Virus record (IMG/VR): IMGVR_UViG_3300043774_000656
Location: 59,305 to 123,304 of that record
Origin: a virus
Strand: one strand, 5' to 3'
Length of the DNA stretch: 64,000 bases
The notes beneath the pieces are model-generated. The model was not told the DNA's origin. It worked only from the letters and a program-made list of their open reading frames with translations, and made no database searches. A program made the position numbers and the translations under genes. Below are positions 40,200-48,948 of this stretch, piece after piece; the first letter of the stretch is position 1; each line of letters starts with the position of its first letter.

Positions 40200-40817
40200 A
40201 TGAGTTACCTGATCTTCAATGACTTTATAGATGAGACAGAAACTACGCAAATAGTTGACTGGATATCTGGACTAAGTTCTGGGACAGGCATGCCAAATCA
40301 CCATCTCGGTGAATTATCAAAATCACTTAACGGCAGTAGTACAATATTTGATATTTCAAAGACTGAAAAAACCGGTTATATTACCAGTTTCCAGTCTATA
40401 TCAGGTGTAAGACAAGAAGATGTGCCGAAATTTATCAAAGATATTATTACACGTATTAGTAACAAGTTAAGCATACCAACAGATAATGTATTTTTACAGG
40501 CTGTTGACATGCATAAAGGCGGAACTATACAGAAACATTATGATGCCTCAATTGATGGCTATATAAACTATAAGTGTAATATCAGTGTCTTGGCCGAAGA
40601 TTATAAATTCTGTGTAGATGGTTCTACTCTTTTAATTAAACAGGGCGACATGTATTGCTTTGAAGCATCTCTATATAAACACTGGACACCAGAGCCATTT
40701 AATTCAAGACGTGTGATGTTAAGCTTTGGCTTTGTATTGCCCTATGAAGCGTTAAATAGAAGTGAAGATGACCCCAGGGTCAGATTAAGCAAGAGAATCG
40801 AAAAGTATTTTCAATAA
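40200..40817 (+). CDS. 2-oxoglutarate/Fe(II)-dependent oxygenase (P4H-like)
   Basis: Double-stranded beta-helix hydroxylase. Iron ligands: H113-x-D115 (KHYDAS) and distal His161 (YKHWTP); Arg170/171 (SRRVMLSFGF) fits the 2OG carboxylate binder. 205 aa is a usual single-domain length. The substrate (protein prolyl/lysyl, nucleic acid or small molecule) is not shown; phage members lie near fibre genes often enough that virion-protein hydroxylation is an option. Followed by a terminator. Confidence 0.87.
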   Translation: MSYLIFNDFIDETETTQIVDWISGLSSGTGMPNHHLGELSKSLNGSSTIFDISKTEKTGYITSFQSISGVRQEDVPKFIKDIITRISNKLSIPTDNVFLQAVDMHKGGTIQKHYDASIDGYINYKCNISVLAEDYKFCVDGSTLLIKQGDMYCFEASLYKHWTPEPFNSRRVMLSFGFVLPYEALNRSEDDPRVRLSKRIEKYFQ

Positions 40818-40834
40818 ATTCTAACTATTACAGC

Positions 40835-40866
40835 AAAGGTCTTTGATTATTCAGAGACCTTTTTTA
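40835..40866 (+). terminator. intrinsic terminator after the oxygenase
   Basis: AAAGGTCT/AGACCTTT stem with a 12-nt loop, followed by TTTTTT. Confidence 0.9.
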
Positions 40867-40895
40867 TTTTGGTCATATAACAAAAATAATCTGAC

Positions 40896-41219
40896 ATGAA
40901 AAAAGGAGAAGAGTATCTAAACAGACGTGTAGTTGAAGTTGTAACTGTTGAGGCTAATGGCACATTCGGAGCAATTCGTGAAGCAGAAGAGATCTTAAAG
41001 GGACAGGGCTATCGTATTGGTAGTATGTGTCTTAATGAACCAATTGGATTTGCGCCGGCTGACAAGTATAAGCATATAGCGAAATGGTATAACATAGAAA
41101 CAAAGGACTACTCTAAGCTCCATGGAGTCCTGTTGCCAATTGGCGGTTTTCGTGAAGGAGCAGTAGAAATTGTATATCTTAGCACAATCCAAGAGTATGA
41201 TCAGAATAACGGCGAATAA
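40896..41219 (+). CDS. hypothetical protein (107 aa)
   Basis: MKKGEEYLNRRVVEVVTVEA; alpha/beta with two Cys and a Gly-rich C-terminal loop (LLPIGGFREGAVEIV). Starts a four-gene unit of overlapping small genes. Confidence 0.7.
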   Translation: MKKGEEYLNRRVVEVVTVEANGTFGAIREAEEILKGQGYRIGSMCLNEPIGFAPADKYKHIAKWYNIETKDYSKLHGVLLPIGGFREGAVEIVYLSTIQEYDQNNGE

Positions 41220-41526
41220 GGGTTTTCAAATGACTTTTGAGAACGGATTGACGATTAGTGTCCAAATCGGCAACATGAACTACTGTTCAAGAAAAAGCAT
41301 GCATTCCGCATATAACAGCGAAATGCAGGTAGACTTTGTGGAAAGTCCAGATGCAGAAATTGCGATTTGGGACGATAAAAACAACTGGCTTGACTTTGGC
41401 GCTGATGAAGTGAAAGGATATGTGACAGTAGATGAGATTAGCCACTGGATCACCTGGACTAAAGTCGCAAGAGATCTTGAAGATCTTGCAGGTTTGGCAA
41501 ACTTACCTAAAACTGAAAAGGCGTGA
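41197..41526 (+). CDS. conserved phage hypothetical protein (109 aa)
   Basis: The core NKGFQMTFENGLTISVQIG and the following NYC look like a family of phage hypotheticals with a small beta-barrel and a paired Cys; function unknown. Start at 41197 (MIRITANKGF) keeps the family's first strand; 41230 is an alternative. Overlaps both neighbours. Confidence 0.72.
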   Translation: MIRITANKGFQMTFENGLTISVQIGNMNYCSRKSMHSAYNSEMQVDFVESPDAEIAIWDDKNNWLDFGADEVKGYVTVDEISHWITWTKVARDLEDLAGLANLPKTEKA

Positions 41527-41618
41527 TGTACTATGTTTTCATAGGTCTGGTTTCGGTTTTTATGATCTGGGCCCTAGTTGACCTTTTTCGCCAAACCGGT
41601 AGAACAGAAGATGAGTAA
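41526..41618 (+). CDS. single-helix membrane peptide (30 aa)
   Basis: MYYVFIGLVSVFMIWALVDL then a charged tail RQTGRTEDE. Starts at the TGATG overlap with the previous stop. Confidence 0.55.
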   Translation: MYYVFIGLVSVFMIWALVDLFRQTGRTEDE

Positions 41619-41637
41619 ACAATTAAAATCTAAATAA

Positions 41638-41967
41638 ATGAGTGGTAACGAAGAAAGGATCCGTCAAGTATTTCAAGAGGAATATTGGGATCTAGGTGTT
41701 TTCCGATGGATGAACAGAAATAAGCGACAACTGAAGGCTAGCTTTCTTGCTGCTTTTATCCTGTGCATCTGGTGGGCTTTTATCTGGTCAAGTTGGCCGA
41801 TTGCGATTTGGGCTTTTGCCTTTATCGGTATAATCTGGGCTGGAGGTATTGACCATTTTATCATTGGCTTGCGTTTCAAGAAAATGATAAACGTGCTGAA
41901 GGCCGAAGGTATTGATGTTAATCTCATAGGTATACAAGATGCCTGTGAGGATATTATGCCAAACTAA
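41638..41967 (+). CDS. membrane protein with helical hairpin (109 aa)
   Basis: Two adjacent membrane helices (about 35-75: AFILCIWWAFIWSSWPIAIW, AFAFIGIIWAGGI) between charged ends. Followed by a strong terminator. Holin-like topology but no family match. Confidence 0.7.
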   Translation: MSGNEERIRQVFQEEYWDLGVFRWMNRNKRQLKASFLAAFILCIWWAFIWSSWPIAIWAFAFIGIIWAGGIDHFIIGLRFKKMINVLKAEGIDVNLIGIQDACEDIMPN

Positions 41968-41984
41968 CAGTTTTACAACTATTG

Positions 41985-42014
41985 AAAGGGGTCTGTTACA
42001 GACCCCTTTCTTTT
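41985..42014 (+). terminator. intrinsic terminator
   Basis: Perfect 11-bp stem AAAGGGGTCTG/CAGACCCCTTT with loop TTA, then CTTTTT. Confidence 0.95.
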
Positions 42015-42053
42015 TGATAAATAGACTAAATCATACAACATAGATAAACCAAT

Positions 42054-44156
42054 ATGGACAGTAACAGAAAATTAACACTTGAGGACATAAGAAGACAGAG
42101 TCTTGAAAAATGGACTGAAGCACAGAGAAGAGCCTTAAATGAGGCTACTAAAAATACACCTGTCAATGACAGAACTGCTGCAGGCACAGGTACAGGAAGT
42201 GGTGGTAGCTTTTCAAATAATAATGTACCAGGCATAGCAGCCCAGATTTTCTTTAACGTTTCGGACGTTGTTAATCCATTTGAATATATTCATTACAATA
42301 CTACAACGGGTGCATGGTCTGATGTACTTCTATTTCCAGAAGACATAACAACTTCAGATAACCTTGAGGATTATTTTCTTACAAATGGATATGGTACTAG
42401 CTTCTGGTATATTAAAGATACAACAAGCGAAAACAGAGTAGTTCACGTCAGTACAGATGCAAAAATCCTATGGGACAGTGGTTGGCTTACAGGTGTTACT
42501 GGCTTTGATGTAGATAGTTCAGACGCATTTGGTCTTGTAACACATTTTATAGAATACGGCACTACTAAATTTGAATTGGTTACGATATACAGAGATATAG
42601 TAAATACATTTACATTTGATAATCCGTCAGCTGGTACTTCAAACAATTTCACAAATCGTTTGTATGAAAATAAGGGTTTATATAAACTAACAACTTCAGA
42701 TAACAGTGAAGTTTTATATTCTATAGACGTATTAACGGGTGCTAAAATAGAGTTAGCATCATGTCCAGATGGGTTTACATTGCTATGGGGTAATTATGAC
42801 GGAGCAACGGCTGCTGCAGGCGCTATAGGTTACGGCACAGACGCTGCATTAAACTGTATTTGGTATTACATAACAAATGAGTCTAACGACCAACTTGTCG
42901 AAGCAAAACTTGTTGACTATGATGGAAATGTCCTGGTTGACATAATTGCACAAGCTGCAGATCAGGGAGTTGATTTAACAACTAAGATAATTGACAGTTA
43001 TAGCCAGTTTGGATCCGGTAGAATTACCGGTAATGCCAATAATTGTAGACTTTTACTAGACTTTGATGACAATTACATATTATTAGCCAGCCCAGGCGAA
43101 GGCGTTTATTTCGTTGATGAAAATCCAAAGCCGCCTGGAGGCTTTACTTATTTCCCAGGTGACACAATTACTGGTGATGTGCTTGTCATGACAATTGAGC
43201 CACAGACATATAGCTCTAATGGCCCTCTATACTACAACAGCGGTGCAACAGCCGACGATCCTGGTTTTTGCCTGATAGGCCCAAGTGGCACACCGCAAAT
43301 AGAAACATTTAGTGAGGCAATAACCCTATTTGATGCATATACTGATAGTGACAATGCAGTCACTTTCTGGAAATATGAAGGTAACACAATGTCAGTGGAG
43401 AAATTTTATGCTGCCGATGGTTCAACTGCTAGTTATATTCTTTCGACTGCAGAATATAATATAAATACTGATAGCTTTGCAGTATGGCGTAGTTATACTC
43501 CTACCGGTAGAGGCGAACAGGTTTTTCAAGCAACAAAGTCGGAAAATAACTGGGTTACAACATGGTACATCAATGACACCGATGAACCCGGTACTATACA
43601 TGATGATCCAGGTGCATCCTATAGTACATACACAAACGCATTAGGAGGAAAAGCGAGCATAATATACGCGGACACGACAGAAAGCCCAAATCAGTTATAT
43701 GTAATAGACAGAGATACATCTACTGCTACAGCTTATCCGGTTCAACCGGGCATAGCATATAGCCTCAATGCAAACACCCCCTGGTATCAAAGTTACAGAG
43801 AAACTTGGGCTGCGGTTGTTGATGAAAATTTTTGTGTAATATATGAAGATGGCACTGTTGTACAAGGATCTATTCCTCCAGATCCTACAGGTGCTACCAT
43901 TGGCTTTTTAAATTATTCAGAAAATTATTTGATAATAGCGAATAACGAAAACAAACTTTATTATTATTCACATGACGGTGAAACCATAATTTCTGAAACG
44001 CAAGATAGCGGCAATATATATGGTCCTGTTAATGAATTGACTATCATATCAAATAATGATGGTACAACTTACACTGCGGTAGTAGGATCTTCAGTTGTTC
44101 AGTCACCTGCTCTTTCTGGTAGAAATAGTTATGGATATAATGATCGTGCATGGTAA
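42054..44156 (+). CDS. large fibre-like protein with shared N-terminal module (700 aa)
   Basis: N-terminal LEDIRRQSLEKWTEAQRRA ... KNTPV ... GTGSGGS is shared with the 301-aa protein. The long body is beta-rich with recurring LYxxD/N and Y-x-x-D-G-x patterns suggestive of WD/propeller blades (NTTTGAWSDVLLFPED, DNEN-KLYYYSHDGE). No signal peptide, few Cys. A tail-fibre or receptor-binding protein is likely. Single-gene unit between two terminators. Confidence 0.77.
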   Translation: MDSNRKLTLEDIRRQSLEKWTEAQRRALNEATKNTPVNDRTAAGTGTGSGGSFSNNNVPGIAAQIFFNVSDVVNPFEYIHYNTTTGAWSDVLLFPEDITTSDNLEDYFLTNGYGTSFWYIKDTTSENRVVHVSTDAKILWDSGWLTGVTGFDVDSSDAFGLVTHFIEYGTTKFELVTIYRDIVNTFTFDNPSAGTSNNFTNRLYENKGLYKLTTSDNSEVLYSIDVLTGAKIELASCPDGFTLLWGNYDGATAAAGAIGYGTDAALNCIWYYITNESNDQLVEAKLVDYDGNVLVDIIAQAADQGVDLTTKIIDSYSQFGSGRITGNANNCRLLLDFDDNYILLASPGEGVYFVDENPKPPGGFTYFPGDTITGDVLVMTIEPQTYSSNGPLYYNSGATADDPGFCLIGPSGTPQIETFSEAITLFDAYTDSDNAVTFWKYEGNTMSVEKFYAADGSTASYILSTAEYNINTDSFAVWRSYTPTGRGEQVFQATKSENNWVTTWYINDTDEPGTIHDDPGASYSTYTNALGGKASIIYADTTESPNQLYVIDRDTSTATAYPVQPGIAYSLNANTPWYQSYRETWAAVVDENFCVIYEDGTVVQGSIPPDPTGATIGFLNYSENYLIIANNENKLYYYSHDGETIISETQDSGNIYGPVNELTIISNNDGTTYTAVVGSSVVQSPALSGRNSYGYNDRAW

Positions 44157-44171
44157 TAAACTAAATACTAT

Positions 44172-44196
44172 AAAAGGGGCAAAGCCCCTTTTTTAG
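44172..44196 (+). terminator. intrinsic terminator of the 700-aa gene
   Basis: AAAAGGGGC/GCCCCTTTT around AAA, followed by TTTT. Confidence 0.95.
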
Positions 44197-44243
44197 GCTT
44201 AAACATTTTCTAAACTCTAATTATAAGAATAAAAATATCCACG

Positions 44244-44573
44244 ATGACTGAACACCCAAAAATAGGTAACTGCAAAGTCTTAATTGAAGCAGAAATTGGT
44301 AATAAGTATTTTACACTTGTACAGAGTTACATGACACCCAGATATGATCGTATGCATGGCACTCAACTAATAGGTTTCAAGCATTCTCATTCTAGAACAG
44401 GTACAAAGCTGAAGAGTCAGTACTATGTACTTTGGGGTAACACACCAGATTTTGCCACAATGGGTATCACACAACTACTGACAGATAAGCTAAATGCTGT
44501 AACTGGTAAAACAGTAGTTAAGCGCTTCTTTGAAATTATAAATGCTTCAGAAACTATATCATTTAAGAAATAG
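44244..44573 (+). CDS. hypothetical protein (109 aa)
   Basis: MTEHPKIGNCKVLIEAEIGN, basic alpha/beta, with YVLWGNTPDFATMGI. Unrecognised. Confidence 0.68.
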   Translation: MTEHPKIGNCKVLIEAEIGNKYFTLVQSYMTPRYDRMHGTQLIGFKHSHSRTGTKLKSQYYVLWGNTPDFATMGITQLLTDKLNAVTGKTVVKRFFEIINASETISFKK

Positions 44574-44639
44574 CGGCAAAAAACTTTAGTGGCTGAAATG
44601 TTTTTTATAATTTTACAAAACTAACTAACTTTATAAATA

Positions 44640-44843
44640 ATGGCAGCAACTAGCAACCACTGGGGTGATATAGCTAAATGGATTGAGCTATCAATTGAAA
44701 CAAGCACCTCTAACAAACACAGAGATGCTAACTACAATCTAATAAATCTACTTTGGGATAGAATGATTGAAAGAGGAGTAAATTTTGAAACAGCACAACT
44801 TCTCAGAAGAAATCTTTTAGCCAAGTTAAACAGTCACATGTAA
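44640..44843 (+). CDS. small helical protein (67 aa)
   Basis: MAATSNHWGDIAKWIELSIE; helices throughout. Separate from its neighbours by about 65 nt on both sides. Unrecognised. Confidence 0.65.
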   Translation: MAATSNHWGDIAKWIELSIETSTSNKHRDANYNLINLLWDRMIERGVNFETAQLLRRNLLAKLNSHM

Positions 44844-44861
44844 TGGAAAAACAGAAGATCT

Positions 44862-44903
44862 CTTTTATTTTAGCTTAATCTACCGTATATTTACACCATA
44901 ATC
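44862..44903 (+). promoter_or_regulatory. early-type promoter
   Basis: CTTT, 20 nt, TATATTTACACCATAA; drives the PspC-like unit. Confidence 0.78.
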
Positions 44904-44911
44904 AATAACAA

Positions 44912-45112
44912 ATGGGAAACAGTTTTAAGTTTAATTTTTTAGTAAAAGCCGCAACATTTACACTCTTCTGTGCGATTTTTTATCTAGCTTCGGCTTTTGT
45001 CAATCTATCATGGAATCCTCTAGAATTTGGCTTCTGGACTAGAGTAACAGACGCAGCTTGTCTTTTAGGAGCATTATTCTTGATAATCAGAGCAGATGTT
45101 CCACATGTATGA
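44912..45112 (+). CDS. membrane protein, two helices (66 aa)
   Basis: Helices ATFTLFCAIFYLASAFV and AACLLGALFLIIRA. Overlaps the PspC-like gene by 4 nt (ATGA), so made together with it. Confidence 0.68.
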   Translation: MGNSFKFNFLVKAATFTLFCAIFYLASAFVNLSWNPLEFGFWTRVTDAACLLGALFLIIRADVPHV

Positions 45113-45285
45113 AAAAGTTCTATAGATCTAAAAGCGACCAATACATTGGAGGTGTATGCGGTGGTCTAGGTGAGTACACTGGCATCGATCCAATTATTTG
45201 GCGTGCAGTTTTTCTCTTTGCACCAGGCACGTTCTGGGCATATATGTTCATTTTATTTTTTACAAAACAGGGTGAAAATGTCTAA
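45109..45285 (+). CDS. PspC-domain membrane protein (58 aa)
   Basis: MKKFYRSKSDQYIGGVCGGL then GEYTGIDPIIWR and a C-terminal membrane helix: a minimal PspC domain (PF04024-type). In bacteria PspC acts in the phage-shock envelope-stress response. A phage copy may dampen or mimic this response. Start at 45109, not the longer frame. Confidence 0.88.
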   Translation: MKKFYRSKSDQYIGGVCGGLGEYTGIDPIIWRAVFLFAPGTFWAYMFILFFTKQGENV

Positions 45286-45589
45286 AATCAAAATTCCATA
45301 TAATCAACTTGGTATAAATGGCAGTTACGGCATTTTTACCTCAATCTACGGTGAAACCTATGTAGTTCCAGCCTGGATCGAAGTTCCTGCAGGTACAAAA
45401 TACGAAGATATCGAGGTTATTGATAGGCCAGTTAAACCAAAGGCAAATCGCCGAGAGTTAAGTATACAAAGTAAAAGCGGCAACACTTACAGGGTTATAA
45501 TTGACAGCCAACTGGGTAATAGCTGTGAATGTGTCGGCTTTATGTATCATAGAAACTGCCGACACTTAAAACAAGTACTTGAAAATTAA
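45278..45589 (+). CDS. SWIM zinc-finger-like protein (103 aa)
   Basis: C-terminal CEC-x8-CRH (Cys83, Cys85, Cys94, His96) fits the SWIM pattern CxCx(n)CxH, which binds nucleic acids or proteins. The N-terminal part is a beta domain (YGIFTSIYGETYVVPAW). Start at 45278 inside the 3' end of the PspC gene. Confidence 0.78.
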   Translation: MSKIKIPYNQLGINGSYGIFTSIYGETYVVPAWIEVPAGTKYEDIEVIDRPVKPKANRRELSIQSKSGNTYRVIIDSQLGNSCECVGFMYHRNCRHLKQVLEN

Positions 45590-45615
45590 GTAAATACTCC
45601 AAATACTTACTAAAC

Positions 45616-46584
45616 ATGAAAAAACTAGGCTTATTTTTTATAGCTCTTTTGAGCTTTTTATTTACTACTGCACAGGACTGTAGCAATGACGTTACAAACC
45701 CCTGGTTCACTAACTTTCAAGAAGATGTAACCATTCTTTGTAGTGATGATCTATCTTCTGTGTTTCCTACTGCTCACGATGATTGTGATACCCTTGTAGA
45801 AATAGCATACTATGATGAAGTTTCACCTGGCTATTGCCCATCAGCTTCTGAAATTGTTAGAATTTACCGAGCCTTTGATGATTCTGGTAATTCTAAAGTT
45901 GAAATGCAATTCATACATATTGTTGATGAACTTGCACCTGTTTTTGCGTATGTACCACCCAGTCTTGTATTGAGCTGTTCTGACACTACTGGCTTTGGTG
46001 TTCCAATTGTTTTTGACAATTGCAGTACAATTTCTTTGTCATTTGAAGACTTTTCAGAAATTGAGAGTAACTGCATGCGCCGTTTAACTAGAATGTGGAC
46101 TGCAGTTGATGAATGCGGCAATTCTTCAATGGCAACACAGATATTACAATTTATTGATCTTATGCCACCTGTCATTACTGGCGATCCTTTTATTGAGTTA
46201 CCAGCAGGATCAAGCATTGATACAGTATTTGTACAGGTATCTGAAAATTGTAATGGTTATAACATTTACTATACAGATATGCCTGCTTCTGGCAATAATA
46301 TCATAAGAACATATACTGCAGTTGATGAATGCGGCAATTCTTCTTCATTTGAACAGATTATAGGCTTTGCTGTTAGCCAAAATGTACAACTTTGCCATAG
46401 ACTTGGTAACGGAAACTATATCACCATAACTGTAAACCAAAATGCAGTACAGGCACACTTAAATCACGGTGATTATCTAGGACCTTGTAATATACAAAAC
46501 TGGCAAAACCAAAATGTGCCATTCCAGATGGGTCTAGAAATGAAAGAGGATGGGACTATCGTTAAACGCGTAAAACAAAAGTAA
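45616..46584 (+). CDS. exported HYR-like adhesin (322 aa)
   Basis: Signal peptide MKKLGLFFIALLSFLFTTAQ. Then three to four Ig-like modules with the HYR-type hallmark TAVDECGNSS (twice) and FDDSGNSKVE, and paired cysteines that should be oxidised outside the cytoplasm. The C-terminus has CHRLGNGNYITITV-x-HLNHGD, another known extracellular motif. No CHU_C domain. Secreted or surface-bound in the host envelope. Confidence 0.83.
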   Translation: MKKLGLFFIALLSFLFTTAQDCSNDVTNPWFTNFQEDVTILCSDDLSSVFPTAHDDCDTLVEIAYYDEVSPGYCPSASEIVRIYRAFDDSGNSKVEMQFIHIVDELAPVFAYVPPSLVLSCSDTTGFGVPIVFDNCSTISLSFEDFSEIESNCMRRLTRMWTAVDECGNSSMATQILQFIDLMPPVITGDPFIELPAGSSIDTVFVQVSENCNGYNIYYTDMPASGNNIIRTYTAVDECGNSSSFEQIIGFAVSQNVQLCHRLGNGNYITITVNQNAVQAHLNHGDYLGPCNIQNWQNQNVPFQMGLEMKEDGTIVKRVKQK

Positions 46585-47255
46585 TGGAAGTAAAGTACAA
46601 GATCCATGAGGTAAAAGAGAATATTTTTGCAGTCGAAGTAACCGATGATTATAAGCTTGCAATGCTCTTCCTGAGAGTGCAAGAGTTTTATGAATCACCG
46701 AACCCAAGATTCAGAGGAGTCCATTTTAGTATCTGGGATTTCCATGAATGGTATTCAAAAGAAAGAGGCGGATCTTTTACTTATACATCTGACTGGGCTG
46801 GCTTTAATATCCCATATGATGTTCTCAGTGAATGTTATCTCAATATAATTGCAATTGAAACACCATACGACATTGTGATGCAAGAAATTCTTGCTACAAT
46901 TGCTTATAGAAAATCTGAAGGTCCAGCATACATAATTGGAGTACCTGATATCACTGGCCATACATTTATGCATGAAGTTTGCCATGGCATGTATTACGTC
47001 AATGAAGACTATAAACAGGCCGCAGATTCAGTTACTAATGAATTACTTTCGGTTTCGCCACAGTCTTACTACGCTTTCAAGAAAAACCTATTAGGTATGG
47101 GTTATACAGATAGTGTAGTTGATGATGAGATACAAGCATATCTTTCTACAAATTGGGAAAATGGCAACTTTGGATCAGGAGTTGAAAAATCAGTTAAAAG
47201 AAAATTCCATAAACAGTATATAAAACAGTTATCTAAATTTATTGAAATCATATGA
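46584..47255 (+). CDS. putative zinc metallopeptidase (HEVCH) (223 aa)
   Basis: HExxH at 130-134 (HEVCH) in TFMHEVCHGMYYVNED, with downstream acidic candidates for a third ligand (NELLS). I recognise this layout from uncharacterised phage proteins with HEICHA-type motifs. Cytoplasmic (no signal peptide). Starts in a TAATG overlap with the adhesin. Substrate unknown. Confidence 0.7.
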   Translation: MEVKYKIHEVKENIFAVEVTDDYKLAMLFLRVQEFYESPNPRFRGVHFSIWDFHEWYSKERGGSFTYTSDWAGFNIPYDVLSECYLNIIAIETPYDIVMQEILATIAYRKSEGPAYIIGVPDITGHTFMHEVCHGMYYVNEDYKQAADSVTNELLSVSPQSYYAFKKNLLGMGYTDSVVDDEIQAYLSTNWENGNFGSGVEKSVKRKFHKQYIKQLSKFIEII

Positions 47256-47542
47256 AACAAACATTTTTTATTTTAGGCGCTGCCCTATTGTTTTCTTGCA
47301 ATAATGGCACACAAAGCACAGAATCCGCAAACGCATCAGATTCAACACATGTATGTTGTTCTGATACCCTTACATGTTGTATGGACACAACGGAAAAACA
47401 TTTTCCATGTGTCGTTGAAAAATGCGAAAAGGAAGGTCCTGGCGACTGGGCAATTTACACAGAATGCGGTCTTTGCGTTCATTGTAGTACTGAATGTAAA
47501 GTGGGTGACACTTTAAACATCGAGTCACCAAAGCATGACTAA
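47252..47542 (+). CDS. Cys-rich lipoprotein (96 aa)
   Basis: Lipobox ALLFSC ends at Cys16; next residues NNGTQST. Then a cysteine-rich domain (CCSDTLTCCMDT, CVVEKC, CGLCVHCSTEC; 13 Cys), which may bind metal or form disulfides. Anchored to an outer or inner membrane. Overlaps both neighbours. Confidence 0.8.
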   Translation: MKQTFFILGAALLFSCNNGTQSTESANASDSTHVCCSDTLTCCMDTTEKHFPCVVEKCEKEGPGDWAIYTECGLCVHCSTECKVGDTLNIESPKHD

Positions 47543-47756
47543 GACCATTGAGTTTGGAAGCTACATCTATGAGGTAACAGATGACCTGTCTCAAATAAAG
47601 CCAGGTGATCTTTGCCTCTTAGATGGTTGTGCCTTTAGTGCAGGCGACATGAAAATTCTAAATGAATCAATTAGACCTACAGGCCTCTTAAAGGTTTTAA
47701 AGTTTTATGATAAACCTCACCGTAGATTATATTACAGTAGTGAGGTGATTGTGTGA
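47535..47756 (+). CDS. hypothetical protein (73 aa)
   Basis: MTKTIEFGSYIYEVTDDLSQ; small beta-rich protein, GDLCLLDGCAF loop. Unrecognised. Confidence 0.65.
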   Translation: MTKTIEFGSYIYEVTDDLSQIKPGDLCLLDGCAFSAGDMKILNESIRPTGLLKVLKFYDKPHRRLYYSSEVIV

Positions 47757-47814
47757 TGTTTTCACGGTCTGTAAAGTTAGATATATAGACCTAACAAAAA
47801 ACAATCAACAATCA

Positions 47815-48372
47815 ATGAAAAAACTAATCCTTCTTTTGCTAGCAATCATCCCAATGGTTGCTCTTTCGCAGTCTACCTTAAACCCAGACACTGTTTGCTA
47901 TCAATCTACAGGTTCTGTTTATCAAGTCGTCAATGAAGCAGGTAATACTTATACCTGGACAGTAGTTGCACCAGGTGTCATCACATCAGGTCAAGGAACC
48001 AATACAATTACCGTTGACTGGTCAGGTGCTGCACCAGGTCTAATAGGTAATGGTGTTTCTGTTTTTCCAACTAACCAATTTGGCTGTGTAGGACCAACTG
48101 TTACCCTTAACGTCTTTATTTACAATGAAACACCTGTTGTCACCCCGATGACTTTCTGTTTCGATGAACCTTGTGCAGATCTTATAGGAACACCATTTGG
48201 TGGTACTTGGTCTGGACCTGGTGTAGTTGGCTCACAGTTTTGTCCAAGTGTTGCCGGCGTTGGTGACCATGTTGTAACTTACACTTATACAGTAGGTGAT
48301 TGTGTATTCACTGCTACTGGCATAATGACTGTTAATCCTATTCCAACTATCTCTCCAATTAGTCACGACTAA
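47815..48372 (+). CDS. exported PKD/Ig-like protein (185 aa)
   Basis: Start at 47815 (MKKLILLLLAIIPMVALSQ), a clear signal peptide; the longer frame has no sense. Body: two PKD/Ig-type modules (GNTYTWTVVAPGVITSGQGT; FGGTWSGPGVVGSQFCP). The C-terminal PTISPISHD recurs in the 382-aa protein two genes on. Ends in a TAATG overlap. Confidence 0.8.
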   Translation: MKKLILLLLAIIPMVALSQSTLNPDTVCYQSTGSVYQVVNEAGNTYTWTVVAPGVITSGQGTNTITVDWSGAAPGLIGNGVSVFPTNQFGCVGPTVTLNVFIYNETPVVTPMTFCFDEPCADLIGTPFGGTWSGPGVVGSQFCPSVAGVGDHVVTYTYTVGDCVFTATGIMTVNPIPTISPISHD

Positions 48373-48938
48373 TGAAGAGACTGCTTTCTGCAGTTCTGCT
48401 TTTGTTTAGTACATCCCTATTTGCACAACAACAGACAGTGGAACTGTGTGAAGATTACAGGAACACTTTTACATATTATTCGTCTTCAAATGTGGTTGGT
48501 ACCTGGTTCTGGACAGTCGGACCAGATACCTTATCACATTCTAGAACTGTTACTATAACCTGGGACACACCTGGCACATATGAAATAGTAGCAAATTTTG
48601 AAAGCGGTTGTCCTGTTAATCCTAGAACCTATTGGGTACATGTAATTGAATGTGCCGAATCTGCGATTTATTTTCCAAATGCCTTTACGCCAAATGAAGA
48701 TGGCATAAATGATAGATGGGGACCTAGCGGAGTAGGTATAGCCGAGATCAGATGGAAGATATTTGATAGATGGGGACTTGAAATATATGATTCTGGGTCA
48801 ATGACTGACTGGTGGAACGGCTCTTTTAGAAGAGGTGAGTATTACGTCCAAAACGATGTATACATATACAAAGCGGACTGGGTAGGAATAGACGGATCAT
48901 CTGGTACCAAAGTCGGCCATGTAGTACTAATAAGATAA
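48372..48938 (+). CDS. exported protein with CHU_C type IX secretion domain (188 aa)
   Basis: Signal peptide MKRLLSAVLLLFSTSLFAQ, a short Ig-like module (VVGTWFWTVGPDTLSHS), then from about 98 a gliding-motility C-terminal domain (TIGR04131-like): YFPNAFTPNEDGINDRW, KIFDRWGLEIYDS, and the end VGHVVLIR. This domain directs type B cargo of the Bacteroidota T9SS through the outer membrane. A phage gene for such cargo is remarkable. Confidence 0.88.
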   Translation: MKRLLSAVLLLFSTSLFAQQQTVELCEDYRNTFTYYSSSNVVGTWFWTVGPDTLSHSRTVTITWDTPGTYEIVANFESGCPVNPRTYWVHVIECAESAIYFPNAFTPNEDGINDRWGPSGVGIAEIRWKIFDRWGLEIYDSGSMTDWWNGSFRRGEYYVQNDVYIYKADWVGIDGSSGTKVGHVVLIR

Positions 48939-48948
48939 CAATAAAACC

